Positions 49,690-60,321 of a DNA stretch of 64,000 nucleotides are shown one piece after another. Positions within the stretch are counted from its first letter, which is position 1; each line of letters opens with the position of its first letter. The DNA is from Ophioderma brevispina (lineage: Eukaryota > Echinodermata > Ophiuroidea > Amphilepidida > Ophiodermatidae). The stretch is taken from the NCBI GenBank assembly GCA_023653785.1, contig JAMKCH010084879.1, positions 1 through 64,000 of the forward strand, in the 5' to 3' direction. Below the pieces are notes generated by a model. That model ran no database searches, was not told the DNA's origin, and worked only from the letters and a program-made list of their open reading frames with translations. The position numbers and the translations under genes were made by a program.

Positions 49690-50320
49690 CTAAGAAGATA
49701 TGCATATGTATAATAATAAAGAAATAATTTAAAACAATCATGCTTAAACTTTCTTAAACCGTCTTAAAATGTTTGTTCTTTCACCATAACATCATATAAT
49801 GTGGATAATGATTTCTTTTAGCCGAAACTCATTTCACTCTGAATTCCAATGACCTTTTGTGCAATTTGTGATCTTATGAACTTCCTAAAAAGGTCTATCC
49901 GAAATTGTAATTGATTTTGTTGTTTTACGGACAGAAAACGTTAGGAATCGAATCTGCCTGTTAGATTTGGCATGTTATACTTAGCCGATTTTATTTAGTT
50001 CAATGGGAAGTTGCGACTCAATTAATCACAAAATGCCCCTTTAATTCAAAGACGTAATCTCTCGTGACTCAAAAGTGGACTTCTGCTCTTTGAAAGTGCG
50101 CAGTGGCCCACAATTTATTGTCTTCTTTATTCTTCTGTTTCAGACTAGAATGAAATACCAACTGTACTTAATATCAAAATTTCGAATTAAAATTACAATT
50201 ATTTTATCAATATCAGAATCGTTTTCTTCCAGAAGGTCATTGCAGTGTTTGGAGTAACAGAGAGAATTGGAAAAGGTAAACATTGTTGAGACGCTAGAGA
50301 ATTCCAGGATGACAATACAC

Positions 50321-50574
50321 GCTGCAACTGTCAGAATCAAACAGGTGTTTTATTGTACTCCAGGAATTTCTGTTGAAGAACAGGTGGAGCTATTGTCAAA
50401 TATGGATATATGACGTACTTTTGAATACCCTCTATAGCCGTTTCCGAGGGCAAGTAGTCACAGCATATTTAAGACTTTGTACTATAACCAGGCCTGTGAA
50501 ACTCCTATATTTAGCACGTACAAAACTAGAGAACTGCTGTTATAGCGCCCCCGCGCAGTATGAGGATAGCATGG
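50321..50574 (+). repeat. 250-bp direct repeat, copy 1
   Basis: Begins GCTGCAACTGTCAGAATCAA and ends GTATGAGGATAGCATGG. Nearly identical to 50,809-51,059, differing by a few substitutions and small indels. Copy 1 is followed directly by an A-run of about 20, suggesting a retroposed segment or slippage at the junction. The 234-bp spacer is unrelated. No LTR hallmarks such as a primer site were seen. Confidence 0.85.
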
Positions 50575-50808
50575 AAAAAAAAAAAAAAAAAAAACACCTG
50601 GCCACCTCTAACACATACATTAATTTGTATCACTACCGATTAGTGTATATGCAAAGCGGCACCCACAGTATGTGGAAGAAGCGGAGGCAGCCATTGCTTT
50701 CTATTGTTGGTACTCTATGTTTTCTTTGTGGTCGGCAAAACATGCGAGACGGTGTATTTCTAAAGATTACGTAACGTTTTGCCTCTCTATCTATATAGAA
50801 CCTCTTTG

Positions 50809-51059
50809 GCTGCAACTGTCAGAATCAAACAGGTGTTTTATTGTACTCTGTATTTCTGTTGAAGAACAGGTGGAACCATTGTCAAATATGGATATATGAC
50901 GTACTTTTGAATACCCTCTATAGCCGTTTCTGAGGGCAAGTAGTCACAGCATATTTAAGACTTTGTACTATATCCAGGCCTGTGAAACTCCTATATTTAG
51001 CACGTACAAAACTAGAGAACTGCTGTTATAGCGCCCCGCGCAGTATGAGGATAGCATGG
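50809..51059 (+). repeat. 250-bp direct repeat, copy 2
   Basis: Partner of 50,321-50,574, with the same start GCTGCAACTGTCAGAATCAA and end GATAGCATGG. Here the end runs into TTATGATAATGACTTAGG, which itself recurs at 51,481. Confidence 0.85.
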
Positions 51060-51519
51060 TTATGATAATGACTTAGGTAGACTATAGTGAAAGTCCTACA
51101 GGATTGCTCTTGATTGCAACACATACGGAAAGTTATATCAAAAAAATCGCGATTTCATCATCTTAAAAACAGAAAAATGAAAAGAATAAACAATACTTAT
51201 CAGAAAAACATAGCTTACTATCTTAGATTTAGATTTTATCTTCTATAGTAGCGTCATTAAACATGTAAATGTTACAATTTGGACCACTCTTATCGAGCCC
51301 TCATCAAGTCCACTACAAATTTAACACTGCCCTCAACATTGAGGGACAGTCGGACCGAGGCCTCACCCAGACAGGGTGAGTTTCCTCTCCCATTATTATA
51401 GACTCCCTGCTATAACCAAACCTCAAGGTTTCTGCTAGATGGTACATTTTACCCATGTTAATAGTTGTACCTGCAAGCATGGTTATGATAATGACTTAGG
51501 TAGACTATAGTCTACCTAA
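51053..51519. repeat. 35-bp direct repeats enclosing 390 bp; right copy forms a 24-bp palindrome
   Basis: AGCATGGTTATGATAATGAC then TTAGGTAGACTATAG is found identically at 51,053-51,087 and 51,476-51,510. At the right copy the sequence continues TCTACCTAA, making a perfect 24-bp palindrome (51,496-51,519). The enclosed block includes small hairpins (CTCACCCAGACAGGGTGAG near 51,362; CCCTCAACATTGAGGG near 51,331). Confidence 0.8.
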
Positions 51520-51791
51520 CTTGGTTATTAAAGATTTCCACCAATCACATGCTAGTTTATATAAACTTATTGGCGATATTTTATCAAGTTGTTCAAGTTT
51601 TAATCAAACCTTTAAATGCTGAGGAAACAATTAGCCAACTGAAATACAAAAGATGAAACAGATTTTTATACATTGCCGCTATTATTCTTTTGTTTCAGCC
51701 TAATGATAATTTTAGCCATTTAGCTCACTTTTGAATTCAGTAATACTGAAAACGAATTAATTCAATCTGAAAACCCGTTAAACAATCTTAC

Positions 51792-51981
51792 CTGGTTCCA
51801 TTCACTTTGTGTTGGAATGTTAATAAGAGATATGCATTGAATAAAGTGGTTGAGCACATTTTGAATATAACAATAAAACCACCACCTAATGTTGCAAATT
51901 TAATTGGCTTGTCGAGAGTGTCCCAAGTTCTCTCGAGAACGCCCTTCGGGGAAACACATTTTGTTACTTCCCAAGAAAGGC
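51792..51981 (-). other. Exon-like membrane segment, protein unknown
   Basis: 190 bp bounded by a good acceptor (TTTCTCTTTCACACGTAG before 51,981) and a consensus donor (ACCAG|GTAAG after 51,792). With two leading bases the frame is open for 62 codons. It carries a charged part LSWEVTKCVSPKGVLERTWD, then TLDKPIKF, a hydrophobic helix LGGGFIVIFKMCSTTLFNAY and LLLTFQHKVNGT. Composition and splice signals look like a real internal exon on the same strand as the channel gene, but the sequence is not part of any Cys-loop receptor I know. It may belong to a nested gene or be a relic exon. The frame extends upstream as low-complexity Phe/Leu-rich sequence, which I exclude. Confidence 0.45.
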
Positions 51982-52220
51982 CTACGTGTGAAAGAGAAAT
52001 CGATAGATATAAAAGCAAAAAAAAGATTAGGATTAGCAAAGGTAGATAATATAAAGAAGACAAGTCACAAAGAAATAACGCAGAGAAATTGAATAAGTTG
52101 ATTTGTATCAACCAGAAAACAGAAAAAACAACAAAAAACAAACACAATTGAAACAAACGAAATATAAAACAAAACACCAAAACGATCCAAAAATATGCTT
52201 ATTGGAAAAAATGTTATTGA

Positions 52221-52562
52221 ATGAGAAATTCTGAAACTATTCACAAATGTAAAAAAAGAAATCTTGTCTGGCTTTGTCGAATGTTCAGGAGAACACAACA
52301 CAATTGGAATGTGAAGAAAGACGTATTGGTACGTGAGCAATTCCAGCAGGTTTGTGCCTTGAATAATATGACTGTAGGCAAAGTGATCCAGATTCACCCT
52401 TTCGCAATCGATGGATCTGAATTCCAGACAGCACGTTTTACAAAGGCATTTAAATTTTGTCGAGGAGATGGCAAATTGGCTTTTTTCAGATTGATAAAGC
52501 TAGAATGTATTCCAGTACATGCTCGTGAGACCACATTTGTATGTGCTGATAGCCTAGGTTAA
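52221..52562 (+). other. 113-codon ORF, family unknown
   Basis: From ATG to TAA, with protein-like composition in its second half (VGKVIQIHPFAIDGSEFQTA, then FKFCRGDGKLAFFRLIK). No domain, no flanking splice signals that I trust. A fully open 110-codon frame overlaps on the minus strand. Left unassigned. Confidence 0.2.
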
Positions 52563-53290
52563 GATATCCGGAATTGAAAAGCCTAATAGCTTTCAATTGT
52601 TTTGCTTAACTGCTAAAAGATGCAGGATTTCTGAAAGTACTTAGCATATAAATGTTATTCGTAACCTGGGTTTTAGTATGGTCCAATCAGATGTAAGCTC
52701 TAGAATATAGTATTGATGTTGTATAATTGATATTTAAAAAAAACGACGTTTGCGCGAAAAAAATTACGCACATTAATGACCTCTGCGTGCTTAATTTACT
52801 AAATTTAATCTGGTATCACTTTTAGTTCCCGATCAAAATAAGTTATATTCTGACACAAGATTAAAAAAATAGAGATATTTAGAAAAAAAAAATACAAACG
52901 TATTGGAAAAAAATGTTCGTATGCTTAGCATATTTTGCAGCCTGCAAGAAATCATTGTCTATCTTTTGAACAAATTATGATTCAAGGAACGTTTGAAGAT
53001 ATGGCAAACAAAAACAATATACTGCAATTGGTAGACAAACACGCGTGCAAAATATCCGTACAATGTAGACAGTGCACGTCCTTTGTTTGATTATAATTTC
53101 TTGTTCGAGGGTATCAACTGGTTAAGATTTTAAGATGAAAGTGTAATTAGTTCATATGAAAAGGTTTTGAAAATGCTTTCCTTAAGGGGAAAGAGAGAGA
53201 GAGAGAACCTATATTCCTTTTAGTTCAACACACTAGCACACACTGGCATTAGACAATCCTGACGTCAGCGGAAGAGCCAGTTTACGTTTT

Positions 53291-53336
53291 TCACCCTCCA
53301 CCACAATATTTGTCACCCTCCACCACAATATTTGTC
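53291..53336 (+). repeat. 23-bp unit in perfect tandem
   Basis: TCACCCTCCACCACAATATT then TGT occurs twice back to back, a recent slippage or duplication. Confidence 0.85.
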
Positions 53337-53573
53337 ACTATTCGTAAATAGAACCAATTGAGTAAAAGCAAATATAAGTGACCCAGATGCAGACTTTAAG
53401 ATCCTGTGTATTAAGTGTTTTCGGTAAGCTGAGTGTATCTTGCTGTGAAGTTCTTTGCCACGTGTTGTCGCTGCGATTAGTCCAAGATCAATAGAAAAAA
53501 AACACCCGGAAATAATATAAGCCATAGCTGTATTTTTTCCCGGATAGTTTCCTAATTTTGTGCGAAGCAACAT
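53313..53573 (-). other. 86-codon ORF with two hydrophobic stretches
   Basis: Contains AMAYIISGCFFSIDLGLIAA, then ELHSKIHSAYRKHLIHRILK and SASGSLIFAFTQLVLF. A CAG precedes the first stretch, but no convincing donor follows. It could be a second exon of the same unknown membrane protein as 51,792-51,981 (same strand) or chance. Unassigned. Confidence 0.25.
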
Positions 53574-53769
53574 TCAAAAGTCCCCAAGTTTGCTCTTTGT
53601 GCTAATTGAGGATAAGAGGGCAAAGTTTGTACAGGGGTACAAATTTTAAAATGCTTTATTCGTTTTCAAATGTATACAATTGTTTATGTCATGTCATAAG
53701 GATTAAAAATACATGGTTTGCCCTATCTACGATTTATAGTTAATTAACTATATAGAAATAACGGTTCAT

Positions 53770-54130
53770 GGTCATACTGGGGGTAAAGCCTAAGGTTCAG
53801 AATGCTCCGATTCTTTTCAAAAGAGTGTCCATTTGTTCGTCTCGTTACGTATAAACTGAAAATACATATTTAAACAGTTGAAATAATTCCCTTGCATAGT
53901 TATAGGGCTCATTATGACAAATTACTACAGGGTCTATGGAATATCACAAGCCACTGATCTATATAGAAGGTCATTATTAAACAGATGTAGATGGAGTGAA
54001 TAATTGTTTTCGCTATAATATGACCTACAACATGTACAAGTAATTTCGAACTAATGGTTTGATTAAAATCGAACTGTTTTGGAAGGTTTTCCCCACGATG
54101 ACCTTGAACATATGATGGCCTGTACTCCCA
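53770..54130 (+). mobile_element. Diverged member of the 23.5-kb TIR repeat family
   Basis: GGTTCATGGTCATACTGGGG then GTAAA, CTCCGATT, GTCCATTTGTTCGTCTCGTT in order match 23,555-23,625, and TGACCTTGAACATATGATGG matches the family right end. More diverged than the copies in the duplication. Confidence 0.55.
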
Positions 54131-54612
54131 AAACTTCAGCGTCCATGATTTAGCTCAATTGAATCATTTTAAAATTATACTACCCCTCTATAAGCCTTAC
54201 CCCCTTATTCCTTAAGGGGGAAACATGGGGACTTTTAATATGTTGCTCCTCACAACATTGAAAAACTATCCTGAAAAAAAAAATCATCTATGGCTTATTT
54301 ATTTACGCTTTCTGGCTACACGGATCCTAAAGTTCCTCGACTAGATGATAGTATGCTTACGTAAGACGCGACCTGACATTTTATTCAGTCTATGACGCAT
54401 ATGTAATATCGACAAAATGACTCAATGACTAGTTATATTTCGTTGCATTATCGTACGGCGTGTGTCATGCTCCACTGGGCACCCACTGTGTTGCAAAACA
54501 AAGATTGCATATTCTTATTCAGTGGGCGTGGTTTATCATGTTAACAAGAAATTTGATTGGATTAGGTCAAAGCTCCGCCCATCCATTACTAGGTAAGAGA
54601 TGGATAGTGCGT

Positions 54613-56069
54613 GCAGCAATTACGCGGTGTAGTCGAATATATCACTCGCTCAAACGGCGCGTTTATATTGCGCCGTGCATTTCGCGTTGGTACGCAAATG
54701 CAATTTACGCAGCGTGACGATCACCGCGCGTTGACTTTGGTTCCTTGGATTGAAACATTTGTTTTAAAGAGGGGTGGAATTATTTAAATGAATAAAAAAG
54801 AATGATGTTAGAATATTTTGGACAAGTAAATTATGTCGATAGAAAGCAAAAATTATACATTTCTAAATAAGAATGAGAATAAAAGATGAATTTTTTTGTT
54901 TTGGCCATCTTAGATGGTGTCATAATGGATGGGCATCCAATATTTTATCGTGGTGGATACCGGCGGCGCCGGCATCCACCACTCAAAATATTGGATGCCC
55001 ATCCATTATGACACCATCTAAGATGGCCAAAACTAAAAATCTCATCTTTTATTCTCTAAATATAGGTAGATTGCATGTCATTAATGTAAAATATGTAATG
55101 CCTATGATGTCATTTGTGTGTGATCCAATTGGACAGTACTAAGCTATGTTTATGCATGATGCATTGATGCTGCTGTAGTATATAGCTATTTTTAGATATT
55201 AGGGGAATCTAGCTGTGAGATCATATAAACAGTAAGCAGTGATGTGGCCACAGAAGATTGTCAGTAGTTAAAGCCACTCTCAACGAATTCTTTAAAATGC
55301 AAACAAAATTGCGCCCCCTGTTTTCATCAAAAGTCCATTTTTGTGCACTGTTGTATTGGAAGTGGTTGTAATAAAGACCTCTGTAAGTGACTAAGCTTAA
55401 CACGCCGTATTTGTGAAGAAATGACGATTTTTATACATTTGTTTACTAATAACAGTCGGGATCCGACTTTTATTAATAAACAAAATAGTCGTAAATGACA
55501 TCTTCAAGAACCGCTTTAAAATGCTTTAGTGTCTGTTTTCCACAAAGAACAGTAATATAAGGTGTTGATATGACCTAACACTAGCAATTTAGACACAAAA
55601 TGGGCATTTTGAGTTTTAAAAAAAATGACTGATAGTGGCTTGCCAGAAATAAAATATATAAGGATATACTGCAAGTTCAAAACTTTGCCAGTAGAATTGA
55701 TCTACTGTGATGATAGATCGGTGTACAGTTAGTTTACCAGGATAAATTCATATTTTAGCTAACACAGAAGCTGAAAAAGGAAAGGTGACATTTGGTAGCA
55801 ACACTTGGATTATTGTACTGCGGAATATCGGTATCGTCGAGGGACATATAGAACCCCGTCGTTTTGTACTGATGGACAAATGATCTTCAGGACTACGCCG
55901 AAAAAGGAACTTAATTTCTGAAGAAGATTCCCACGGAATTAAAGTGTGGAATATTGACGCTGTATGTTGTTACCTTAGGCGTTCACGCCTAAGGTTTTGA
56001 GTTCTGTCTGTTTCTTTTTTTTTTCTTCTTTTTTTTCTTTCTTCTTCTTCTTCTTCTTCTTCTTCTTCA
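54613..56069 (+). repeat. About 1.4-kb tandem duplication, unit 1 (with palindrome)
   Basis: Begins GCAGCAATTACGCGGTGTAG and ends in a TTC microsatellite (56,038-56,069), followed by an A-run. Directly repeated at 56,099-57,328. Its first 190 bases are rich in GCG/CGC (GCGCCGTGCATTTCGCGTTG). No ORF beyond short frames. The unit includes a CCTTAGGCGTTCACGCCTAAGG-type hairpin near 55,973. Confidence 0.88.
54875..55056. repeat. Near-perfect palindrome, arms of about 88 bp
   Basis: The left arm GAGAATAAAAGATGAATTTT .. GGCCATCTTAGATGGTGTCA .. GGTGGATACCGGC is mirrored by GGCGCCGGCATCCACC .. TGACACCATCTAAGATGGCC .. TCATCTTTTATTCTC with a spacer of a few bases around 54,964. Unit 2 of the duplication has lost the left arm and part of its flank. 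Confidence 0.88.
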
Positions 56070-56098
56070 AAAAAAAAAAAAAAAAAAAGCAGCAATTA

Positions 56099-57328
56099 CG
56101 CGGTGTAGTCGAATATATCACTCGCGCAAACGGCGCGTTTATACTGCGCCGTGCATTTCGCGTTGGTACGCAAATGCAATTTACGCAGCGTGACGATCAC
56201 CGCGCGTTGACTTTGGTTCCTTGGATTGAAACATTTGTTTTCAAGAGGGGTGGAATTATTTAAATGAAGGCGCCGGCATCCACCACTCAAAATATTGGAT
56301 GCCCATCCATTATGACACCATCTAAGATGGCCAAAACAAAAAAAATCTCATCTTTTATTCTCTAAATATAGGTAGATTGCATGTCATTAATGTAAAATAT
56401 GTAATGCCTATGATGTCATTTGTGTGTGATCCAATTGGACAGTACTAAGCTATGTTTATGCATGATGCATTGATGCTGCTGTAGTATATACCTATTTTTA
56501 GATATTAGGGGAATCTAGCTGTGAGATCATATAAACAGTAAGCAGTGATGTTGCCACAAAAGATTGTCAGTAGTTAAAGCCACTCTCAACGAATTCTTTA
56601 AAATGTAAACAAATTGCGCCCCCTGTTTTTCATCAAAAGTCCATTTTTGTGCACTGTTGTATTGGAAGTGGTTGTAATAAAGACCTCTGTGACTAAGCTT
56701 AACACGCCGTATTTGTGAAGAAATGACGATTTTTATACATTTGTTTACTAATAACAGTCGGGATCCGACTTTTATTAATAAACAAAATAGTCGTAAATGA
56801 CATCTTCAAGAACCGCTTTAAAATGCTTTAGTGTCTGTTTTCCACAAAGAACAGCAATTAGGTGTTGATATGACCTAACACTAGCAATTTAGACACAAAA
56901 TGGGCATTTTGAGTTCAAGGATATACTGCAAGTTCAAAACTTTGCCAGTAGAATTGATCTACTGTGATGATAGATCGGTGTACAGTTTACCAGGATAAAT
57001 TCATATTTTAGCTAACACAGAAGCTGAAAAAGGAAAGGTGACATTTGGTAGCAACACTTGGATTATTGTACTGCGGAATATTGGTATCGTCGAGGGATAT
57101 ATAGAATCCCGTCGTTTTGTACTGATGGACAAAATGATCTTCAGGACTACGCCGAAAAAGGAACTTAATTTCTGAAGAAGATTCCCACGGATTTAAAGCG
57201 TGGAATATTGACGCTGCATGTTGTTACCTTAGGCGTTCACGCCTAAGGTTTTGAGTTCTGTCTGTTTCTTCTTTTTTTTTCTTTTTTCTTCTTCTTTTTT
57301 TTTCTTTCTTCTTCTTCTTCTTCTTCTT
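56099..57328 (+). repeat. Tandem duplication, unit 2 (left palindrome arm missing)
   Basis: Same order as unit 1. It passes from GGTGGAATTATTTAAATGAA directly to GGCGCCGGCATCCACCACTC (56,269), skipping about 165 bases that include the left palindrome arm. A further small deletion lies near 56,918. It ends in a TTC microsatellite (57,300-57,328). Confidence 0.88.
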
Positions 57329-58061
57329 TTCCAACACTTTTCAAAATGCTTCTTCTCTCACATGCTTCACCCAATTGCAACTAGATTCTGTCACAAGAAC
57401 CCCTGACCCAACCCTCATATAGGGTGTTCACAGTTTGACCATAGGGGTCACGTAGGGTCAATAGCGGTTATTGTCACGCTAACACCATTTTTCCTTCTTC
57501 TCCCATGGGCTATCGATGTCGTTCGGTCACAGTGATTGCCAGGTGCCTGGCCATATGGGATGTGAACAGATTTTGAATCCAAGGTCATTTAGCGGTCAAA
57601 AAGGGGCAGTCTCTCTAACCCCTCTTAATATTTAAAAATGCTACTGGTATTACACAGTTGGCTTGATCTTAACCAAACTTTGTCAGATTAACCCTTGACC
57701 CAAGTGTCATACGATGTGTTCACGTATTGGGGTCAAATGTCATGCAGGGGTCATTACAGGTCAGTCGCTCTTACCCTCCTTTTTGCTTTTCCTGCCACCA
57801 ATCAATTCCTATAATCACTAGACTTGGGCAGAAGAACCACTGACTCAAGGCCCATATGGGGCATACACTATTGGGTCAAAGGTCACACAGAGTCATTACA
57901 GGTCCAAGTCCCTCTACCATCCTTTTTGCTGTTCGTCTCTGCCACAAATCAATTGCGATAATCACTACTTGGTCAGAACAAGCACTGACCCAAGCCATAC
58001 TGAGAGTGTCACACACTTTGGGTCACAGGTCATGCGGGCCCAACGCCGAACGCCTAAGGTT
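57226..58061. mobile_element. TIR element with about 146-bp subrepeats
   Basis: Left ACCTTAGGCGTTC and right GAACGCCTAAGGT are inverted ends. Units spaced 144-147 bp start at about 57,402, 57,546 (divergent), 57,691, 57,838 and 57,982. They share CTGACCCAA, CATATGGG.GT, TTGGGGTCAAA.GTCA and GGTCATTACAGGTC. The architecture matches the 33.9-kb element, although the sequence differs. The frame at 57,856-58,215 runs through the repeats and is not a gene. Confidence 0.6.
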
Positions 58062-58378
58062 ATTGCTTTTTGGAACGCACCAGTATACAATGTCTAGTCA
58101 TTTTTTATGGCGACTTCGCTGTGAGGGACAAGTCACGTTTAACTGCAACCTACTTTTCATTGTGAACTTTAAGTCTGCATCAGAAGATTTCCGAATATAT
58201 CTTCAATTTGTGTAATAATTAAACATAGTCAAGCTTAATAAAGATAGTACCTAAAATGCTTAATCCAAATTTGAGAATGACCTCGATTTTTTCGTTTTTT
58301 ATATGTCAAGTAAATATTTTTAGTATTACGTCCCATAGATACTGTGTATAACAAAATTCCGGAATCCGTCAATTTTTA

Positions 58379-58535
58379 AACAAGTTGTGATTTTCTATAT
58401 GAAGGAATTCGATTTCAGCTTAGCATTTCCACACATTATATTATATGGACAAGTCATTAATGTACATGTAAAAAAAACACGATTTTTTGGAAATTGAGGG
58501 CGCCCTCCTCAAGGAAATCTCTGAGTCGGACTCTT
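58379..58535 (+). repeat. Dispersed repeat (partner at 9.5 kb)
   Basis: Second copy of 9,508-9,660, including ACACGATTTTTTGGAAAT then TGAGGGCGCCCTCCTCA. It lies in the channel gene's last intron. Confidence 0.7.
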
Positions 58536-59280
58536 ACGCACATCAAAGTGGTGACTTTAGTATACTATTAAAAGAACGTTTGTGGTATTTTGATTGCCTA
58601 TTCGCTCCCTTGCAAATAGTTGGACTATTTGTGGTCACATGACGCACATTTAACCAATCAATGAACATGAATATATTAATGGGGGAAAATCGGTCTATAT
58701 CTGGTGTGAGACGGCACGGAATTAGCCTAGCATGAAATCTTCTATATATACAATGGATCATAGTCTAGTCTAACTCATGAATAAATATTCCAAGGATACA
58801 CCGAAAATCTTGGAACATAGGCAGTGGATAACTCTCTAAATGTAACTGAGTGAAAAGTTACTTTTTTATGAAGTGTCTACAATGTGCACTCCAACTGAGT
58901 GAAATTGCAGCCTTTCGATAGTGAATTCCACTTCTTTTTGACTCTTACGAGTATACGGCACATTAGAAAGGGTGTAATCCGTTCCATTTTACTCTTTCTA
59001 CTTCATTCTATTGCAGTGATCGCTTTAATATAATTGTTTCCACCTCCTACTTAGCAACTTTTAAGGGGTGCTTTTCTAAATGAAAAGCTCGTTAGGTTTG
59101 TTTTTTCTATAGATAAAGCCGACTTGTTTCTAGCTCGCGTCATCTTAGTTTGGCAATGTAGGTGGAATAAACTCAACATATATGAATAAGTGTTAAGCGA
59201 TAAACTACAGCATAACGGAGACCTTTTGGCAATAGGCATACTAGAACTGAGTTGTTACATTCAATTCGTCTAAAACATAC
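58536..59280. other. Intron sequence, nothing further recognised
   Basis: Short frames on the minus strand (58,543-58,761; 59,051-59,239) show no domain. ACTGAGTGAAA repeats occur near 58,845 and 58,892. Confidence 0.35.
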
Positions 59281-59370
59281 CTCAAGCACCAGTAAGTAGT
59301 TAGCAAATCCATATTCTAAAAGTGATGTGAATACAAATATGAGGCATGTCGCCAACCATACATCAATTGC
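59281..59370 (-). CDS. Cys-loop ligand-gated channel, TM3 exon
   Basis: A 90-bp exon with textbook borders: acceptor TTTCTCTTTTCTCCTACAG before 59,370 and donor GAG|GTATGTTTT after 59,281. Its 30 codons read AIDVWLATCLIFVFTSLLEY then GFANYLLVLE. AIDVW...C..FVF..LLEY...NY is the hallmark of the third transmembrane helix of GABA-A, glycine and GluCl receptors. The exon is phase 0 at both ends and fully open. Upstream is the TM1-TM2 exon (60,322-60,556) and downstream the TM4 exon (49,456-49,689). It encodes part of a pentameric neurotransmitter-gated, probably anion-selective, channel in the plasma membrane. The exact ligand cannot be read from this part. Confidence 0.92.
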
Positions 59371-60321
59371 CTGTAGGAGAAAAGAGAAATTAAATGAATG
59401 TTAATTTATTTTATCAAACTAATACAAATTCATAGGATTAATGGATGCGAATAAGCTCTAAGGCAGATTTCCAAAGCCGTCATCAATCATGTCTTGATAA
59501 TATAAATGTACGTATATTTAGCAATAGCTTTTTGGATACATGGATCTTTTGTAAGGGTGCTTCTTGTACTTAGGCTCTTTAAGCATTGGCGTGAGACAGA
59601 ATCTCAGAATAGGTTCGGTGGTGCATAACATGTATATATGCATCTGAATGTATAGTAAATTACCCTTGGAAAATAGGCTGAAAAGATACACAATGAGTGT
59701 TACACGACGATGGTCGGGGAACAAGGGAACAAGCAACATCCTTAAATGTGTTCATCACGATTTTGACATCTCTTTATAGACAGACTGTCGTGCAGAAACG
59801 TGCTTTCCCGAATTTCAATGAAATCAAATACGACATTTTATATTTTCAATAACAATTTGGGCCTCTTAGGTAATTGCAGTTTTAGTTTATTTAAGTTAAG
59901 TGAATTTGGCAGAATACAGTAGCTAATTTAAACATCATGCAAGGAGGCTGGTAATTATGCGGAAATACCAACATTGATTTATTTATTGAAGTCATCCGTA
60001 TTTAATATATAGAATAGTGAACCCTCGGATTAAAACCTTTCGGAACAAAAACCCTTCGAAAAAACCCAAAATAGCTTCCGAACTGCTGTCACGTTCCAGG
60101 ACAAATTACTAGTAAATGATCCACGCGTATTCGGTTTATTCCTTTTCAAAAGTAAATAGCATTTCGAGTTTGATAACGATTTAAGATACATTGTTACAAT
60201 GGGTCCCCCTCAAGAATCGCAACGAGTGTGTTTTAATCATCGAAGAGCTAATTAAGTAAATAGTGGACATAGATCAGACTGTAAAAATAAGAGAGAAAAA
60301 AGGAAAAGATTGTGAGTTTAC

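Larger units (their letters stand above)
49690..59280 (-). other. Large last intron of the channel gene
   Basis: Bounded by donor GTATGTTTT (minus, 59,280 side) and acceptor TATCTTCTTAG (49,690 side). It holds the repeats and duplications listed separately, plus same-strand exon-like ORFs at 51,792-51,981 and 53,313-53,573 that do not belong to the channel as I understand the family. Confidence 0.75.

Noticed and set aside
50321..51059. LTR retrotransposon with 250-bp LTRs
   Set aside because: Spacing is only 234 bp, with no primer-binding site, polypurine tract, pol fragment or TG..CA ends; treated as direct repeats.
51982..52180. Upstream Phe/Leu-rich extension of the minus-strand ORF at 51.8 kb
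   Set aside because: Composition is low-complexity (T-rich intron) and a strong splice acceptor lies at 51,982, so only 51,792-51,981 is kept.
54460..54612. GC-box promoter (GGGCGTGG .. CTCCGCCC)
   Set aside because: Motifs are suggestive, but the stretch abuts the repeated unit and no transcript start or gene follows.
55997..56263. 88-codon ORF beginning in a Phe/Ser run
   Set aside because: Starts in the TTC microsatellite and A-run at a duplication junction; repeat artefact.
57856..58215. 119-codon plus-strand ORF
   Set aside because: Runs through the 146-bp subrepeats and out of the TIR element; the register is not conserved between units.
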